From NCBI GenBank assembly GCA_963812775.1, contig CAWEWH010000009.1, positions 62,001 through 126,000 on the forward strand: DNA of 64,000 nucleotides. The letters are read 5' to 3'. The DNA is from CAWEWH01 sp963812775. GTDB taxonomy: Bacteria; Pseudomonadota; Alphaproteobacteria; Rhizobiales; Beijerinckiaceae. Positions 45,004 through 53,447 of this stretch are shown here, in pieces. Every line of letters starts with the position of its first letter. Position 1 is the first letter of the stretch. Under the pieces are notes generated by a model. That model was not told the origin of the DNA. It searched no databases and saw only the letters and a program-made list of their open reading frames with translations. The position numbers were made by a program, and so were the translations under genes.

Positions 45004-45757
45004 CTTTTTCCTGCGCATAGGTTCCGAGATAGGCTTCGCGCACCTTGGGGTCGGCCGCCACCGCGGCCGGCGCCCCCTCGAAGATGACGGCGCCGTTGGC
45101 CATGACGATGATGCGGCTGGCGAAGCGGAAGACGAGATCCATGTCGTGGTCGATCATCAGCACGGCGAGTTCGCCCGGCAGGCGGCCGAGCGCCTCGAAG
45201 ATGCGCGGTGAATCGTCCTTGGCGACGCCCGCCGCCGGCTCGTCGAGGAGCAGCACCTTCGGCTTCAGGGCAAGCGCCAGCACGATCTCCAGAAGCCGCT
45301 GCTGGCCGTAGGCGATCTCGCGCACAAGACGGTGCGCCGCTTCCGTCAGGTTCAGGGCCGCCAGCAGCTCGTCGGCTTCCGCATTGACGCTGTCCATGCG
45401 GTCGATATTGGCAAAGAGGCGCCCGGTGCGACGCTCGCGCTGCAGGATGGCGAGCGCCACGTGCTCGTGCACGCTCACGTCGAGGAACAGGCGGGTGATC
45501 TGGAAGGTGCGCACGAGGCCGGCCCGCACCCGCGACACCATGGCGTCGCGGGTGATGTCATGGCCTTCGAGGCTGACCCTGCCGGCGTCGGCCCGCAGCG
45601 CGCCGGTCACCAGATTGACGAAGGTGGTCTTGCCGGCGCCGTTGGGACCGATCAGCGCGATGCGGTCGCCCGCCGCCATGGCGAGCGAGACGTTGCGCGC
45701 CACCGCCAGGCCGCCGAACGATTTTGTCAGCCCTTCGACCTGGAAGAGTGCCGTCAT
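45000..45757 (-). CDS. livG: Branched-chain/aromatic acid ABC transporter ATPase LivG (3' end shifted by one base)
   Basis: About 252 residues. LTKSFGGLAVARNVSLAMAA, Walker A IGPNGAGKTTFVNLVTG, signature region REIAYGQQRLLEI, Walker B VLLLDEPAAGV and DHDMDLVF are complete. The frame as given runs past the expected stop because the A-run before livF is probably one base short; with six A residues the end becomes YAQEKR and a TGA overlaps the livF ATG. The protein itself is intact to that point. Start overlaps the livM stop by four bases. Confidence 0.85.
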
Positions 45758-46740
45758 GCGTGACCGCCCCCCCGTCGGCGCCGCCGAACCAGCCTCGCCA
45801 CGTCGATAACCTGCTGCAGGCCGCGCGGCAGGAACAGCACGACGAGGACGAGCGTGGCGCCGATCGCCGCCAGCCAGTGGAACGGATAGGCCTTCTGCAG
45901 ATTGTGCTCGAACACCATGAACACGACGGTGCCAAGAAGGCCGCCATAGAGCGTGCCCGCGCCGCCGAGGATGAGAATGACGAGGGCGCTCGCCGAGAGC
46001 TGGAAGTCGAGGCTGTCGAGACTGACCACCCGCGTGCCGATCACCGAGACGGCGCCGGCGATGCCGGCGACGGCGCCGGACAGGACATACATTTTCAGCA
46101 ACGCCGGAAACACCCGCGCCCCCATGGCGGCGACGCGCAGCGGGTCCTCCTTGATGCCGCGGCAGAGCAGGCCGAAGGGCGAGCGCACGATGCGCGCCAG
46201 CCCCATGAGCACGATGACCAGCAGCGCCAGGCCCAGCAGGTAGGCGGCGGGACTGAGGAAGCCGATGGGGAAGAGCCCGAGGACCGGCGACGGCCTGATG
46301 CCCGACAGCCCATCGCTGCCGCCGGTGAGCCATGACATCTTGTTGGCGGCTTCGCGCAGGAGCGCCATGACGGCGATGGAGACGACGAGCTGCGGCAGGC
46401 CGGCGGCGCGCAGGATGACGCCGCCCGACAGCAGGCCCGCCACCGCGCCGGCGATCCCCCCCGCCGCCACCATGAGGAGCGGATCGCGGTCGACATGGAT
46501 GCAGGTGAGCGCTGCCGCATAGGCGCCGGCCCCGAACAGCGCCGCATGCCCGAGGGTGGCGATGCCGCAATAGCCGACCACGAGATCGAGCGACAGCACG
46601 AACAGCGCCATGGCGACGATCTGGGCGAGCAGCGAAAGATCGCTCGGGAAGACGACGTAGGCGGCAAGCCCCAGGGCGCCGACGATGAGCGGCGCGATCA
46701 CCACCGGGACGAGCTGGCCGCCGGGACGCTGCGCCGACAT
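45754..46740 (-). CDS. livM: Branched-chain/aromatic acid ABC transporter permease LivM
   Basis: 328 residues with about nine membrane helices. YCGIATLGHAALFGAGAYAA, the cytoplasmic loop LCRGIKEDPLRVAAMGARVF and GGAGTLYGGLLGTVVFMVFE are typical of LivM, including the EAA-like loop. ATG 46740 overlaps the stop of livH by one base and its own stop overlaps livG by four, so all are one transcript. Partners with LivH. Confidence 0.9.
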   Translation of the reverse strand: MSAQRPGGQLVPVVIAPLIVGALGLAAYVVFPSDLSLLAQIVAMALFVLSLDLVVGYCGIATLGHAALFGAGAYAAALTCIHVDRDPLLMVAAGGIAGAVAGLLSGGVILRAAGLPQLVVSIAVMALLREAANKMSWLTGGSDGLSGIRPSPVLGLFPIGFLSPAAYLLGLALLVIVLMGLARIVRSPFGLLCRGIKEDPLRVAAMGARVFPALLKMYVLSGAVAGIAGAVSVIGTRVVSLDSLDFQLSASALVILILGGAGTLYGGLLGTVVFMVFEHNLQKAYPFHWLAAIGATLVLVVLFLPRGLQQVIDVARLVRRRRRGGGHA

Positions 46741-47606
46741 CAGTGCGCTCGACCGAACAGGCCGTGCGGGAACAGCCACACGACGGCGATGACCGCGAGG
46801 TAGAAGAAGAACTCGCCGAAATTCGGCACCAGGTATTTTCCCGTCGTGTCGACGAGGCCGAGCAGCAGCGCGGCGATGAGCGCGCCGAGGATGGAGCCGG
46901 AGCCGCCGACCGACACGACCACCAGGAACGTCACCATGTAGCGCAGCGCATAGTAGGGCTCGACCGGCAGCATTTCGGCCCCGACCACGCCCCCGAAGGC
47001 GGCAAGGCCGACGGCGAGCGCGAAGGCGGCCGCGTAGATCACCTCGGTGCGCACGCCGAGCGCGTCTGCCATGGCGGCGTTGTCGACCGCCGCCCGCAGC
47101 TTGATGCCGAAGGCGGTGCGCTCGATGAGCACCCACAGGCCGAGCGCCACCACGAGGCCCGCCGCGATGACGAAGAGGCGGTGCACGGCAACGCCGCGAA
47201 AGCCGAGATCGACGAGCCCCGAGAGCTGTTCGGGAAGCGGGATGGTCTTCAAGGTGGGGCCGAGCAGGAAATTGGCGACGCCGATGATCACGAAGGTGAT
47301 GCCGATGGTCATCAACACCTGGGTCAGCGGATCGCGCACCCCGTAGATGCGCCGGTAAAGTAGGTATTCGAGCGGCATGGCGATGATGACGGTGGCGGCC
47401 ACCGCCGCCGCGATGGCGAAGCCGTAGTTGAAGCCGAGATCGCGCGCCACGTAGGAGGCCACGTAGCCGCCGATCATCGCGAAGGCGCCGTGCGCGAGGT
47501 TGATGACCCGCATCAGCCCCATGGTGACCGAAAGGCCAATGGAGATGATGAACAGCACCATGCCGTAGGCGAGCGAGTCGATGGCGATGCTCGCGGCCGT
47601 TTGCAT
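46740..47606 (-). CDS. livH: Branched-chain/aromatic acid ABC transporter permease LivH
   Basis: 288 residues with eight membrane helices. IDSLAYGMVLFIISIGLSVT, LMRVINLAHGAFAMIGGYVA and the loop LRAAVDNAAMADALGVRTEV are typical of LivH. Start MQTAAS at 47606. Upstream, 332 bp without a gene contain a MITE-like repeat element that separates it from livK, which is unusual in an operon and could split regulation. Confidence 0.9.
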   Translation of the reverse strand: MQTAASIAIDSLAYGMVLFIISIGLSVTMGLMRVINLAHGAFAMIGGYVASYVARDLGFNYGFAIAAAVAATVIIAMPLEYLLYRRIYGVRDPLTQVLMTIGITFVIIGVANFLLGPTLKTIPLPEQLSGLVDLGFRGVAVHRLFVIAAGLVVALGLWVLIERTAFGIKLRAAVDNAAMADALGVRTEVIYAAAFALAVGLAAFGGVVGAEMLPVEPYYALRYMVTFLVVVSVGGSGSILGALIAALLLGLVDTTGKYLVPNFGEFFFYLAVIAVVWLFPHGLFGRAH

Positions 47607-47666
47607 GATGTTGAAGTCGCTTCCTGCTGGTGGCCGCGCGATTCCCCTTTCCCAGAGGGAGAGGGA

Positions 47667-47907
47667 TTCACACATCAAATTCGCACGAGCGGGTGTCTTC
47701 TGGTCGAGCCGCTGGGCGCGCTGATCCTCCCCCTCTAGGGGGAGGTGGCCGCGCGGAGCGCGGCCGGAGGGGGTCGCATTGTTGAAAGCACCGCGACCCC
47801 ACCCGCCTCGCAGCTTTCGCTGCTCGGCACCCTCCCCTGAAGGGGAGGGATCAAGGCGCCGAGCGAACCAAATGTCATCTCGCACCACCGCGAATCAAAT
47901 GTGTGAA
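47667..47907. mobile_element. MITE-like element, copy 1 (241 bp)
   Basis: Begins TTCACACAT and ends ATGTGTGAA, inverted terminal repeats with further pairing inside (CAAATTCGC against GCGAATCAAATG). It contains two hairpins, CCTCCCCCTCTAGGGGGAGG and CCCTCCCCTGAAGGGGAGGG, and no gene. A reverse-orientation copy lies at 58034-58334 with the same internal order. It sits between livK and livH. Confidence 0.65.
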
Positions 47908-47938
47908 GACCGTAGCCCATAGCGCGAGGGTTTCCGCC

Positions 47939-49126
47939 TCACTGGCTGACCAATCCCAGATCGGGTGTGTTGGGATAGGTGGCGATCTCCTTGTTGACGA
48001 ACTTGTCGCCGGCCTTCTCGACCACCCGCAGATAGATGTTCTGCGTCACGTGCCGGGTGTTGGGATCGATCTTCACCGGCCCGCGCGGGCTCTCCCAAGC
48101 CATGCCCTTGACGGCCTCCACCGCCTTCTTGGCGTCCTGCTTGCCGTCGGTCGCCTTGATCATCTCGGCGATGACCTTCATGCCGTCGAAGGCGGCGACC
48201 GCCGGGAAGGTGAGCTGCGCCGCGTCGGCGCCGAGCGCCTTCTGGGCGGCGGCCACGAAGGCCTCGTTCGCCTTGGAAGGATGCGCGACCGAATAGTGGA
48301 AGGTCGACAGGATGCCGACGCCGTCGGCGCCGAGCGCCGGCAGGTCCAACTCCTGCGTCAGGTCGCCGGTGGTGAGGAGCTCGATCTTGCCCTTCATGCC
48401 GGAGGTGTTGAAGGCCTTGGCGAAGCTCAGCGTCGGCGGGCCGGCCGGCAGGAAGGCGAACACCGCCTGCGCGCCGGAATCGCGCGCCCGCTGCATGAAC
48501 GGCGTGAAGTCGGTGGTGGGCGGCGGCATGCGCACCAATTCCACCACCTTGCCGCCCGCTGCCTCGAACATCTTCTTGAAGGCGGCCTCCGCGTCATGGC
48601 CGGGCCCGTAGTCGCTCACCATGGTGATGACGTTCTTGAACCCCTTCTCGGCCGCCACCTTGCCCATCGGCCCGGCGTTCTGCCACAGCGTGAAGGAGGT
48701 ACGCACCACATAGGGGCTCTTGGTCGTAATCGCCGAGGTGGCGGCGTTGAAGATGACGAACGGCACGTTGGCCTCTTCAAGGATCTCGGCGATCGCCATG
48801 GCGTTGGGCGTGAACACCACGCCCGCGAGATATTGCACCTTGTCCTTGACGACGAGGTCCTGCGCCAAGGTCTTGGCCTTCGGCGGCGCGATGCCGTCGA
48901 GATCGCGATAGATGACCTCGATCGTGTGGTTGCCGGCCTTGTTGCCGTTGACCGCGAGATAGGCCTCCACTCCGGCCTTGAAGTTCTTGCCGAAGGTGGT
49001 GAACGGCCCCGAATAGGCGCCGATGACGCCGACCTTGATTGTGTCGGCATTCGCCGTGCTGGCCGCCACCGCGGCGGCCGCCAAGGCGAGCGCGGCACCG
49101 AGGACCGGGCTGAGCAATCTGCGCAT
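47939..49126 (-). CDS. livK: Branched-chain/aromatic acid ABC transporter substrate-binding protein LivK
   Basis: 395 residues with a signal peptide (AALALAAAAVAASTANA). KVGVIGAYSGPFTTFGKNFK, then AEILEEANVPFVIFNAATSA and VVRTSFTLWQNAGPMGKVAA are characteristic of periplasmic binding proteins type I of the HAAT family. It starts 51 bases after the pcaG stop on the same strand, so aromatic acids are the likely ligands (inference). The permease and ATPase genes follow downstream. Confidence 0.85.
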   Translation of the reverse strand: MRRLLSPVLGAALALAAAAVAASTANADTIKVGVIGAYSGPFTTFGKNFKAGVEAYLAVNGNKAGNHTIEVIYRDLDGIAPPKAKTLAQDLVVKDKVQYLAGVVFTPNAMAIAEILEEANVPFVIFNAATSAITTKSPYVVRTSFTLWQNAGPMGKVAAEKGFKNVITMVSDYGPGHDAEAAFKKMFEAAGGKVVELVRMPPPTTDFTPFMQRARDSGAQAVFAFLPAGPPTLSFAKAFNTSGMKGKIELLTTGDLTQELDLPALGADGVGILSTFHYSVAHPSKANEAFVAAAQKALGADAAQLTFPAVAAFDGMKVIAEMIKATDGKQDAKKAVEAVKGMAWESPRGPVKIDPNTRHVTQNIYLRVVEKAGDKFVNKEIATYPNTPDLGLVSQ

Positions 49127-49177
49127 GAACTTCCTCCCTGAAAGCTTGTTGTTGAAGGCGCCGCCGATCGCAGCGCG

Positions 49178-49754
49178 TCAGAACGTCGAAGAAGACGGTT
49201 TCGCCCTCCCCCTGCAGCACGATGTCGAAACGGTAGACCGGCCCGCCCGGCTCCTCCGCGCGCGCCGCCATGAGGGTCGGCCGCCGCGCCTCGGGCACCA
49301 GCGAAAGCACCGGGTCGTTGTCGTTGGCAGGCTCGTCGGCAAAATAGAGCCGCGTGTGGAGCTGCTGCATGAGGCCACGGGCGAAGACCGCGACATTGAT
49401 GTGCGGCGCCTGCAGGCTGTTGCCGCGTCCCGGCACGGCGCCCGGCTTGATGGTCCTGAACTGGAACTTGCCGTCGGCGTCGGTGCCGCAGCGGCCGAAG
49501 CCGGTGAAGTCGGCGTCGAGCGGCTTGTCCTGCTGGTCGGCCGGGTGGTTGTAGCGCCCGGCCGCGTTGGCCTGCCAGATCTCGACCATGGCGTCGGGCA
49601 GCGGCGCGCCTTCGCGGTCGCGCACCACGCCCACGACCTTGATGCGTTCGCCCTGGGTTCTCGGCCCCACGAGATCGGTGACCGAAGCCGCCTCCGTGGT
49701 CAGCGAGAAATGGAAGAACGGACCGACGGTCTGCGATGGGGTGAGGTCGGGCAT
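49178..49754 (-). CDS. pcaG: Protocatechuate 3,4-dioxygenase alpha subunit
   Basis: About 192 residues. MPDLTPSQTVGPFFHFSLTT and VEIWQANAAGRYNHPADQQD, then GRCGTDADGKFQFRTIKPGA are typical PcaG sequence; the subunit is structural, with the iron ligands in PcaH. The end GETVFFDV is followed in the given frame by extra residues; removing one T in the last codons gives GAC-GTC-TGA, the usual end, at 49178. Starts five bases after the pcaH stop. Together they open protocatechuate to beta-carboxymuconate. Confidence 0.85.
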
Positions 49755-49759
49755 GGACC

Positions 49760-50482
49760 TCAGCTCTTTTCCATCGGCGTCGCGTCCGGGCCGCGCAGCA
49801 CGATGTCGAAGCGATAGCCGAGCGCCCATTCCGGCTCGGTCGTGTCGAGGTCGAAGTGCGACACCATGCGCTGGCGCGCCTTCTCGTCGGGGACCGTGTT
49901 GTAGATCGGGTCATAGGCAAGCAGCGGATCGCCCGGGAAGTACATCTGCGTGACGAGCCGCGAGATGAAGCTCGCGCCGAACAGCGAGAAGTGGATGTGC
50001 GCGGGGCGCCAGGCGTTGTGATGGTTGCGCCACGGATAGGCGCCGGGCTTGACGGTGACGAAGCGGTAGCGGCCCTCAGCATCGGTGACGCAGCGTCCGG
50101 CCCCGGTGAAATTCGGGTCGAGCGGGGCGGGATGATCGTCGCGCGCGTGCCGGTAGCGGCCGGCCGCGTTGGCCTGCCAGATCTCGATGAGGCTGCCGGC
50201 GAGCGGCTTGCCGTTCTCGTCGAGAACGCGGCCCGTGACGATGATGCGCTCGCCGAGCGGCTCGCCGCCGTGCCGGGCCGTCAGGTCCGCGTCGGCCGCC
50301 TCGACCTTGCCGTGCCCGTAGACCGGGCCGGTGATCTCCGAGAGCGTGTGCGGCAGGATGATGAGCGGCGCCTTGGGCGCGCGCGTCAGTGTCGATTCGT
50401 AGGCGGGCAGATTGTAGGCCGGTTGCGTGCCGGGCTGGGGCCGGCGGTCGCTCAGCTCCTGGGCCGTTCGCTCTTGAGCCAT
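49760..50482 (-). CDS. pcaH: Protocatechuate 3,4-dioxygenase beta subunit
   Basis: 240 residues. The N-domain STLTRAPKAPLIILPHTLSE precedes the intradiol core: IEIWQANAAGRYRHARDDHP, NFTGAGRCVTDAEGRYRFVT, then KPGAYPWRNHHNAWRPAHIH with the tyrosine and histidine iron ligands (Y in AYPWRN, H in HIHFS) and HIHFSLFGASFISRLVTQMY. The Fe(III) site is complete. First gene of the pca-liv run; an AraC-type regulator is divergent upstream. A degenerate palindrome lies in its leader. Confidence 0.9.
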   Translation of the reverse strand: MAQERTAQELSDRRPQPGTQPAYNLPAYESTLTRAPKAPLIILPHTLSEITGPVYGHGKVEAADADLTARHGGEPLGERIIVTGRVLDENGKPLAGSLIEIWQANAAGRYRHARDDHPAPLDPNFTGAGRCVTDAEGRYRFVTVKPGAYPWRNHHNAWRPAHIHFSLFGASFISRLVTQMYFPGDPLLAYDPIYNTVPDEKARQRMVSHFDLDTTEPEWALGYRFDIVLRGPDATPMEKS

Positions 50483-50499
50483 GCGCGCCTCCGGTTTTC

Positions 50500-50541
50500 G
50501 CGATGCCGAAAAATGTACGCGGTTTTCGGGCAAGATCATGC
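50500..50541. repeat. Degenerate 44-bp palindrome upstream of pcaH
   Basis: GCGATGCCGAAAAATG...GGTTTTCGGGCAAGATCATGC: the 3' half matches the family well, the 5' arm poorly. It lies 18 bases before the pcaH start. Confidence 0.5.
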
Positions 50542-50715
50542 GCCAAATCAACAGCGTAGAGCGCACACCCGTTCGACAGGAAGGCGCCGGATCGATATGG
50601 CGGGCGATCAATCTGCGCCCGCCCTGTTTACCACGGAATGGATAAGGGGCAAAAAGACTTGGACTTTTCTGGTCGCTCGGGGCGATGCTGCGAGGGCCAG
50701 TTCAGGCCGAGCTTC

Positions 50716-51645
50716 ATGAGAGTTGTCGCGAGCCGTCGCATGCGAGCCGCCGCCTCCCCGGTTCCCGTATTTGGACTTTACGGCGATCCCGCCAACTCGA
50801 TCGATCCGGGCTTCGTGGCCGCCGAGCTCATCAGCCAGACCGCACCCCTGCACGGCTGGCGCATCAAGAGCCACCGCCACCGCAACCTGTCGCAGGCGCT
50901 GCTGGTGCTCACGGGCAGCGGCCGCCTCGACCTCGACGGCACGCATCGCGACTTCGCGGCGCCGTGGCTGGTGTGGGTGCCGGCCGGCGTCGTGCACGGC
51001 TATGCCTTCGAGCCGGGCAGCGAAGGCTATGTCATCTCGATCTCGGAAGACTTCCTGGCGGCCGCCACCACCGCGCATCCCGATGCGACACGGCTGCGAG
51101 GTCTCGCCGAGATCGTGCTGAGCGAGCCGCTGCCGGTGCCCGACAAGATCGACATCGATCTCAAGGCCGCGTGCCGGGCCTTGGCGCGCGAGACGGCGAG
51201 CGCCCTTCCCGGCGCCCGCATCGCGGTGACCGGTCTTCTGCTGCTGCTGCTCGTCGGCCTCGGCCGCGCCGCGGCGCGCCATTCGCTGGTGCAGCCGCAG
51301 CTCGCCCAGCGCACCAACCTCTATCGCCGCTTCCGCGCCCTCGTCGAGGCGCATCTGCGCGAGCACTGGCCGATCAGCGCCTACGCCGAGGCGCTCGCCA
51401 TCACCACCGACCGCCTGCACGCCGTGTGCACCGAAGCCACCGGCCAGACGCCGCAGGCCATCGTGCACGACCGCCTCGTGCTCGAGGCCAAGCGCGACCT
51501 CGCCTACACCTGGTCGTCGGTCTCCGAGGTCGCCTTCGGGCTCGGCTTCAACGACACGGCGTATTTCTCGCGCTTCTTTTCGAAGCGCGTCGGCGTCAGC
51601 CCCGCCGCCTACCGCAAGAAGATGCGCATCGAGGCGAAGGCTTAG
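50716..51645 (+). CDS. AraC-family regulator, PobR/PcaQ-context type
   Basis: 309 residues. A cupin N-domain (FGLYGDPANSIDPGFVAAEL, SQALLVLTGSGRLDLDGTHR) precedes a two-helix-turn-helix AraC domain (YAEALAITTDRLHAVCTEAT; SVSEVAFGLGFNDTAYFSRF, then FSKRVGVSPAAYRKKM). This layout matches AraC-type regulators of 4-hydroxybenzoate catabolism (PobR-like) known from Proteobacteria. It is divergent from pcaHG, so it is the likely regulator of the pca-liv run. Start at 50716 (MRVVASRR) is preferred; a longer frame begins at 50638 and a shorter ATG at 50740. Confidence 0.8.
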   Translation: MRVVASRRMRAAASPVPVFGLYGDPANSIDPGFVAAELISQTAPLHGWRIKSHRHRNLSQALLVLTGSGRLDLDGTHRDFAAPWLVWVPAGVVHGYAFEPGSEGYVISISEDFLAAATTAHPDATRLRGLAEIVLSEPLPVPDKIDIDLKAACRALARETASALPGARIAVTGLLLLLLVGLGRAAARHSLVQPQLAQRTNLYRRFRALVEAHLREHWPISAYAEALAITTDRLHAVCTEATGQTPQAIVHDRLVLEAKRDLAYTWSSVSEVAFGLGFNDTAYFSRFFSKRVGVSPAAYRKKMRIEAKA

Positions 51646-51747
51646 TCCCTGTTTGCAAATTGCATAGCGGGGGCCGGCTCGCGACCCCTCGATGCGATCG
51701 ACGCGGCGGCTGTTCGGATGCAGACGGGACGGCTGTCCGACGCCCCG

Positions 51748-51912
51748 TCAGATTCGCCCAAGCAGCATGAGAATCACAAGGATGATCAGGATGAGGCCAA
51801 TGACGCCGACTCCCCCATGACCGAAGCCGTAGCCGTAACCCCCGAAGCGGCCACTGAAGCCGCCAAGCAGGAAGATGACGAGGATGATGACGAGAATGAG
51901 CCCGAGCGACAC
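51748..51912 (-). CDS. DUF3309 small membrane protein
   Basis: 54 residues, GTG start. It reads Ser-Leu-Gly then two hydrophobic segments flanking a Gly/Tyr/Phe-rich stretch (GRFGGYGYGFGHGGVG) and ends LMLLGRI. This is the classic DUF3309 pattern of rhizobial stress- and nodule-associated small proteins of unknown function. AGGAG eight bases before the GTG (51912) supports it. Confidence 0.7.
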   Translation of the reverse strand: MSLGLILVIILVIFLLGGFSGRFGGYGYGFGHGGVGVIGLILIILVILMLLGRI

Positions 51913-52035
51913 GATCTATCTCCTGTTGCTTGCACCTTGCAGAACATCGAACCCTCTTCCGCCGACCTCAACGCTTCCCATCCGCGTTCCCCGCCTTGCG
52001 ATCGGCGCACCGCATCGTCTTTGCGTGGCCTTTCA

Positions 52036-52251
52036 TTAGGCCCCCGTCAGCAAGGTTGGCAGCCGGCCGATATTCGCGGCAATGCGCCGGGCCTCTTCTC
52101 GCGTCAGCCGGTGCATGATCGCCCGCCGTGACTCGTTGTTGGGATCAGCCTCGAAATAGACGTAGGCAAGCGCCTGGCCGTTGGCATCCTTGGCGACGAA
52201 GCTTCCCTCGAGCTCGTCAACGTACCAAGGGGCAGGAAAGCGATGGGGCAT
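52036..52251 (-). CDS. Small conserved hypothetical protein
   Basis: 71 residues. The core RFPAPWYVDELEGSFVAKDA, then NGQALAYVYFEADP and TREEARRIAANIGRLPTLL matches a short family frequent in rhizobia (typically 'MARRFPAPWRVEPIPGGYVV') with no known function. ATG 52251 (MPHRFP) is chosen over an upstream frame starting at 52407. Confidence 0.6.
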   Translation of the reverse strand: MPHRFPAPWYVDELEGSFVAKDANGQALAYVYFEADPNNESRRAIMHRLTREEARRIAANIGRLPTLLTGA

Positions 52252-52580
52252 GATGCCGGACCTGAACTGACAAAGGGCGGCGTTGACCATGGCCCATCGC
52301 GATCCGTCCGCCCGTCGGATGACGCGCTGTGTGGAAAAATGGGCTGAGGGCGCGACAGGGCGCTCCTCAGCCCCAGCGCAGCCGATGTTGAACCCTCCTG
52401 GAGGCACCGAGAGGCATCGGACGCTGGACCCACGCTAGGACCTTGCCGCGCCAGGTTCTGTTCAATTCTGCTCACCGGCGCGCATGATCGGAATTGCTCA
52501 GGCGCCCCTTGCTTGCGGAGCATGTCCAATCGGCGGGAAGAGCCCCGAGCAGTCGTCGAGCGATCGTCCTCCCGCGCGGA

Positions 52581-52606
52581 GGAACCTAAGCGACGCAATT
52601 TACGTT
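52581..52606 (+). promoter_or_regulatory. EcfG-type (general stress response) promoter of the DUF1236 gene
   Basis: GGAAC (52581-52585) and CGTT (52603-52606) are spaced by 17 bases, the established consensus for alphaproteobacterial EcfG sigma factors (GGAAC-N16/17-CGTT). It lies 29 bases before the ATG at 52636, with AAGGGAGGAAAATCA in between. Confidence 0.7.
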
Positions 52607-52635
52607 CCTCTCTAGGCTCCAAGGGAGGAAAATCA

Positions 52636-53355
52636 ATGCAGAAGATATTGCTCAGCTCGGCCGCTGCAGCGGTCATCGCGCTTGCGAGCACCGTTGCCGT
52701 TGCTCAAACCGCCAACCCTGCCGGCGGCGCCGGCGGCACCGGCGCCCGCGGTCAGGATGCCGCGAACCCGGCTGTGGCTCCAGGCAGCAAGGCTCAAGAC
52801 GAGAAGGCTCAGAAGGCTCAAGAGCAGAAGCCGCGCCAAGGTGCCGAGGATCAAAAAGCTCCCGGCGGCAAAGCTCAGAGCCAAAAGGCTGCGGGCCAAA
52901 AGGCTGGAGACCAGAAGGCTGGAGACCAGAAGGCTCCCGACCAAAGCGCCGGAGAGCAGAAGCCAGCAACCCAGAAGGCCCAAGGTCAGCAGGTTCCAGG
53001 CCGCTCAGAAATGTCTCAGCCCAGCGGCACGGACAAGACGGCTGACAAGGCCGCCGGCAAGGCGGGCGCACGGCAAGAGCCCACCGGCGCCATCGGCAGC
53101 GCGTCGGTCACGAGCGAACAGCGGACCCAGCTGCGGGAGAAGGTCACCAGCAGTAATCTGCGTCGCGCCAACAACGTGAACTTCACGATTTCAGTTGGCA
53201 CGCGGATCCCGCGAACCGTGACCTACTATGATTTGCCGCCGGACATCATCCGGATTGTCCCCGCCTACCGCCGCTACAAGTACATCGTGGTCGGCAACCA
53301 GTTGATCATCATCGATCCGCGCCGGCACGTGATTGTCGACGTGCTTGACGTCTGA
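52636..53355 (+). CDS. DUF1236 secreted protein with Gln/Lys/Ala repeat region
   Basis: 239 residues. Signal peptide LLSSAAAAVIALASTVAVAQ is followed by a low-complexity region built on QKAGDQKA-type pentapeptides (AGDQKAGDQKAPDQ). The C-terminal DUF1236 domain is recognisable: VNFTISVGTRIPRTVTYYDL, then PPDIIRIVPAYRRYKYIVVG with the VVDPRR-like IIIDPRRHVIVDVLDV end. Such proteins are common, unstudied envelope proteins in Bradyrhizobium. Expression under general stress control is inferred from the EcfG promoter. Followed by a strong terminator. Confidence 0.8.
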   Translation: MQKILLSSAAAAVIALASTVAVAQTANPAGGAGGTGARGQDAANPAVAPGSKAQDEKAQKAQEQKPRQGAEDQKAPGGKAQSQKAAGQKAGDQKAGDQKAPDQSAGEQKPATQKAQGQQVPGRSEMSQPSGTDKTADKAAGKAGARQEPTGAIGSASVTSEQRTQLREKVTSSNLRRANNVNFTISVGTRIPRTVTYYDLPPDIIRIVPAYRRYKYIVVGNQLIIIDPRRHVIVDVLDV

Positions 53356-53380
53356 CACCTGTCTTGATCCCGAGAGCTCC

Positions 53381-53408
53381 GAGAGGCGCCGTTGGCGCCT
53401 CTCTTTTT
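53381..53408 (+). terminator. Rho-independent terminator after the DUF1236 gene
   Basis: GAGAGGCGCC pairs with GGCGCCTCTC around GTT and is followed by TTTTT. A textbook intrinsic terminator. Confidence 0.9.
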
Positions 53409-53447
53409 CGTCGTGACCCCGGCCCCACAAGGGCGGGATGAAGCCCC

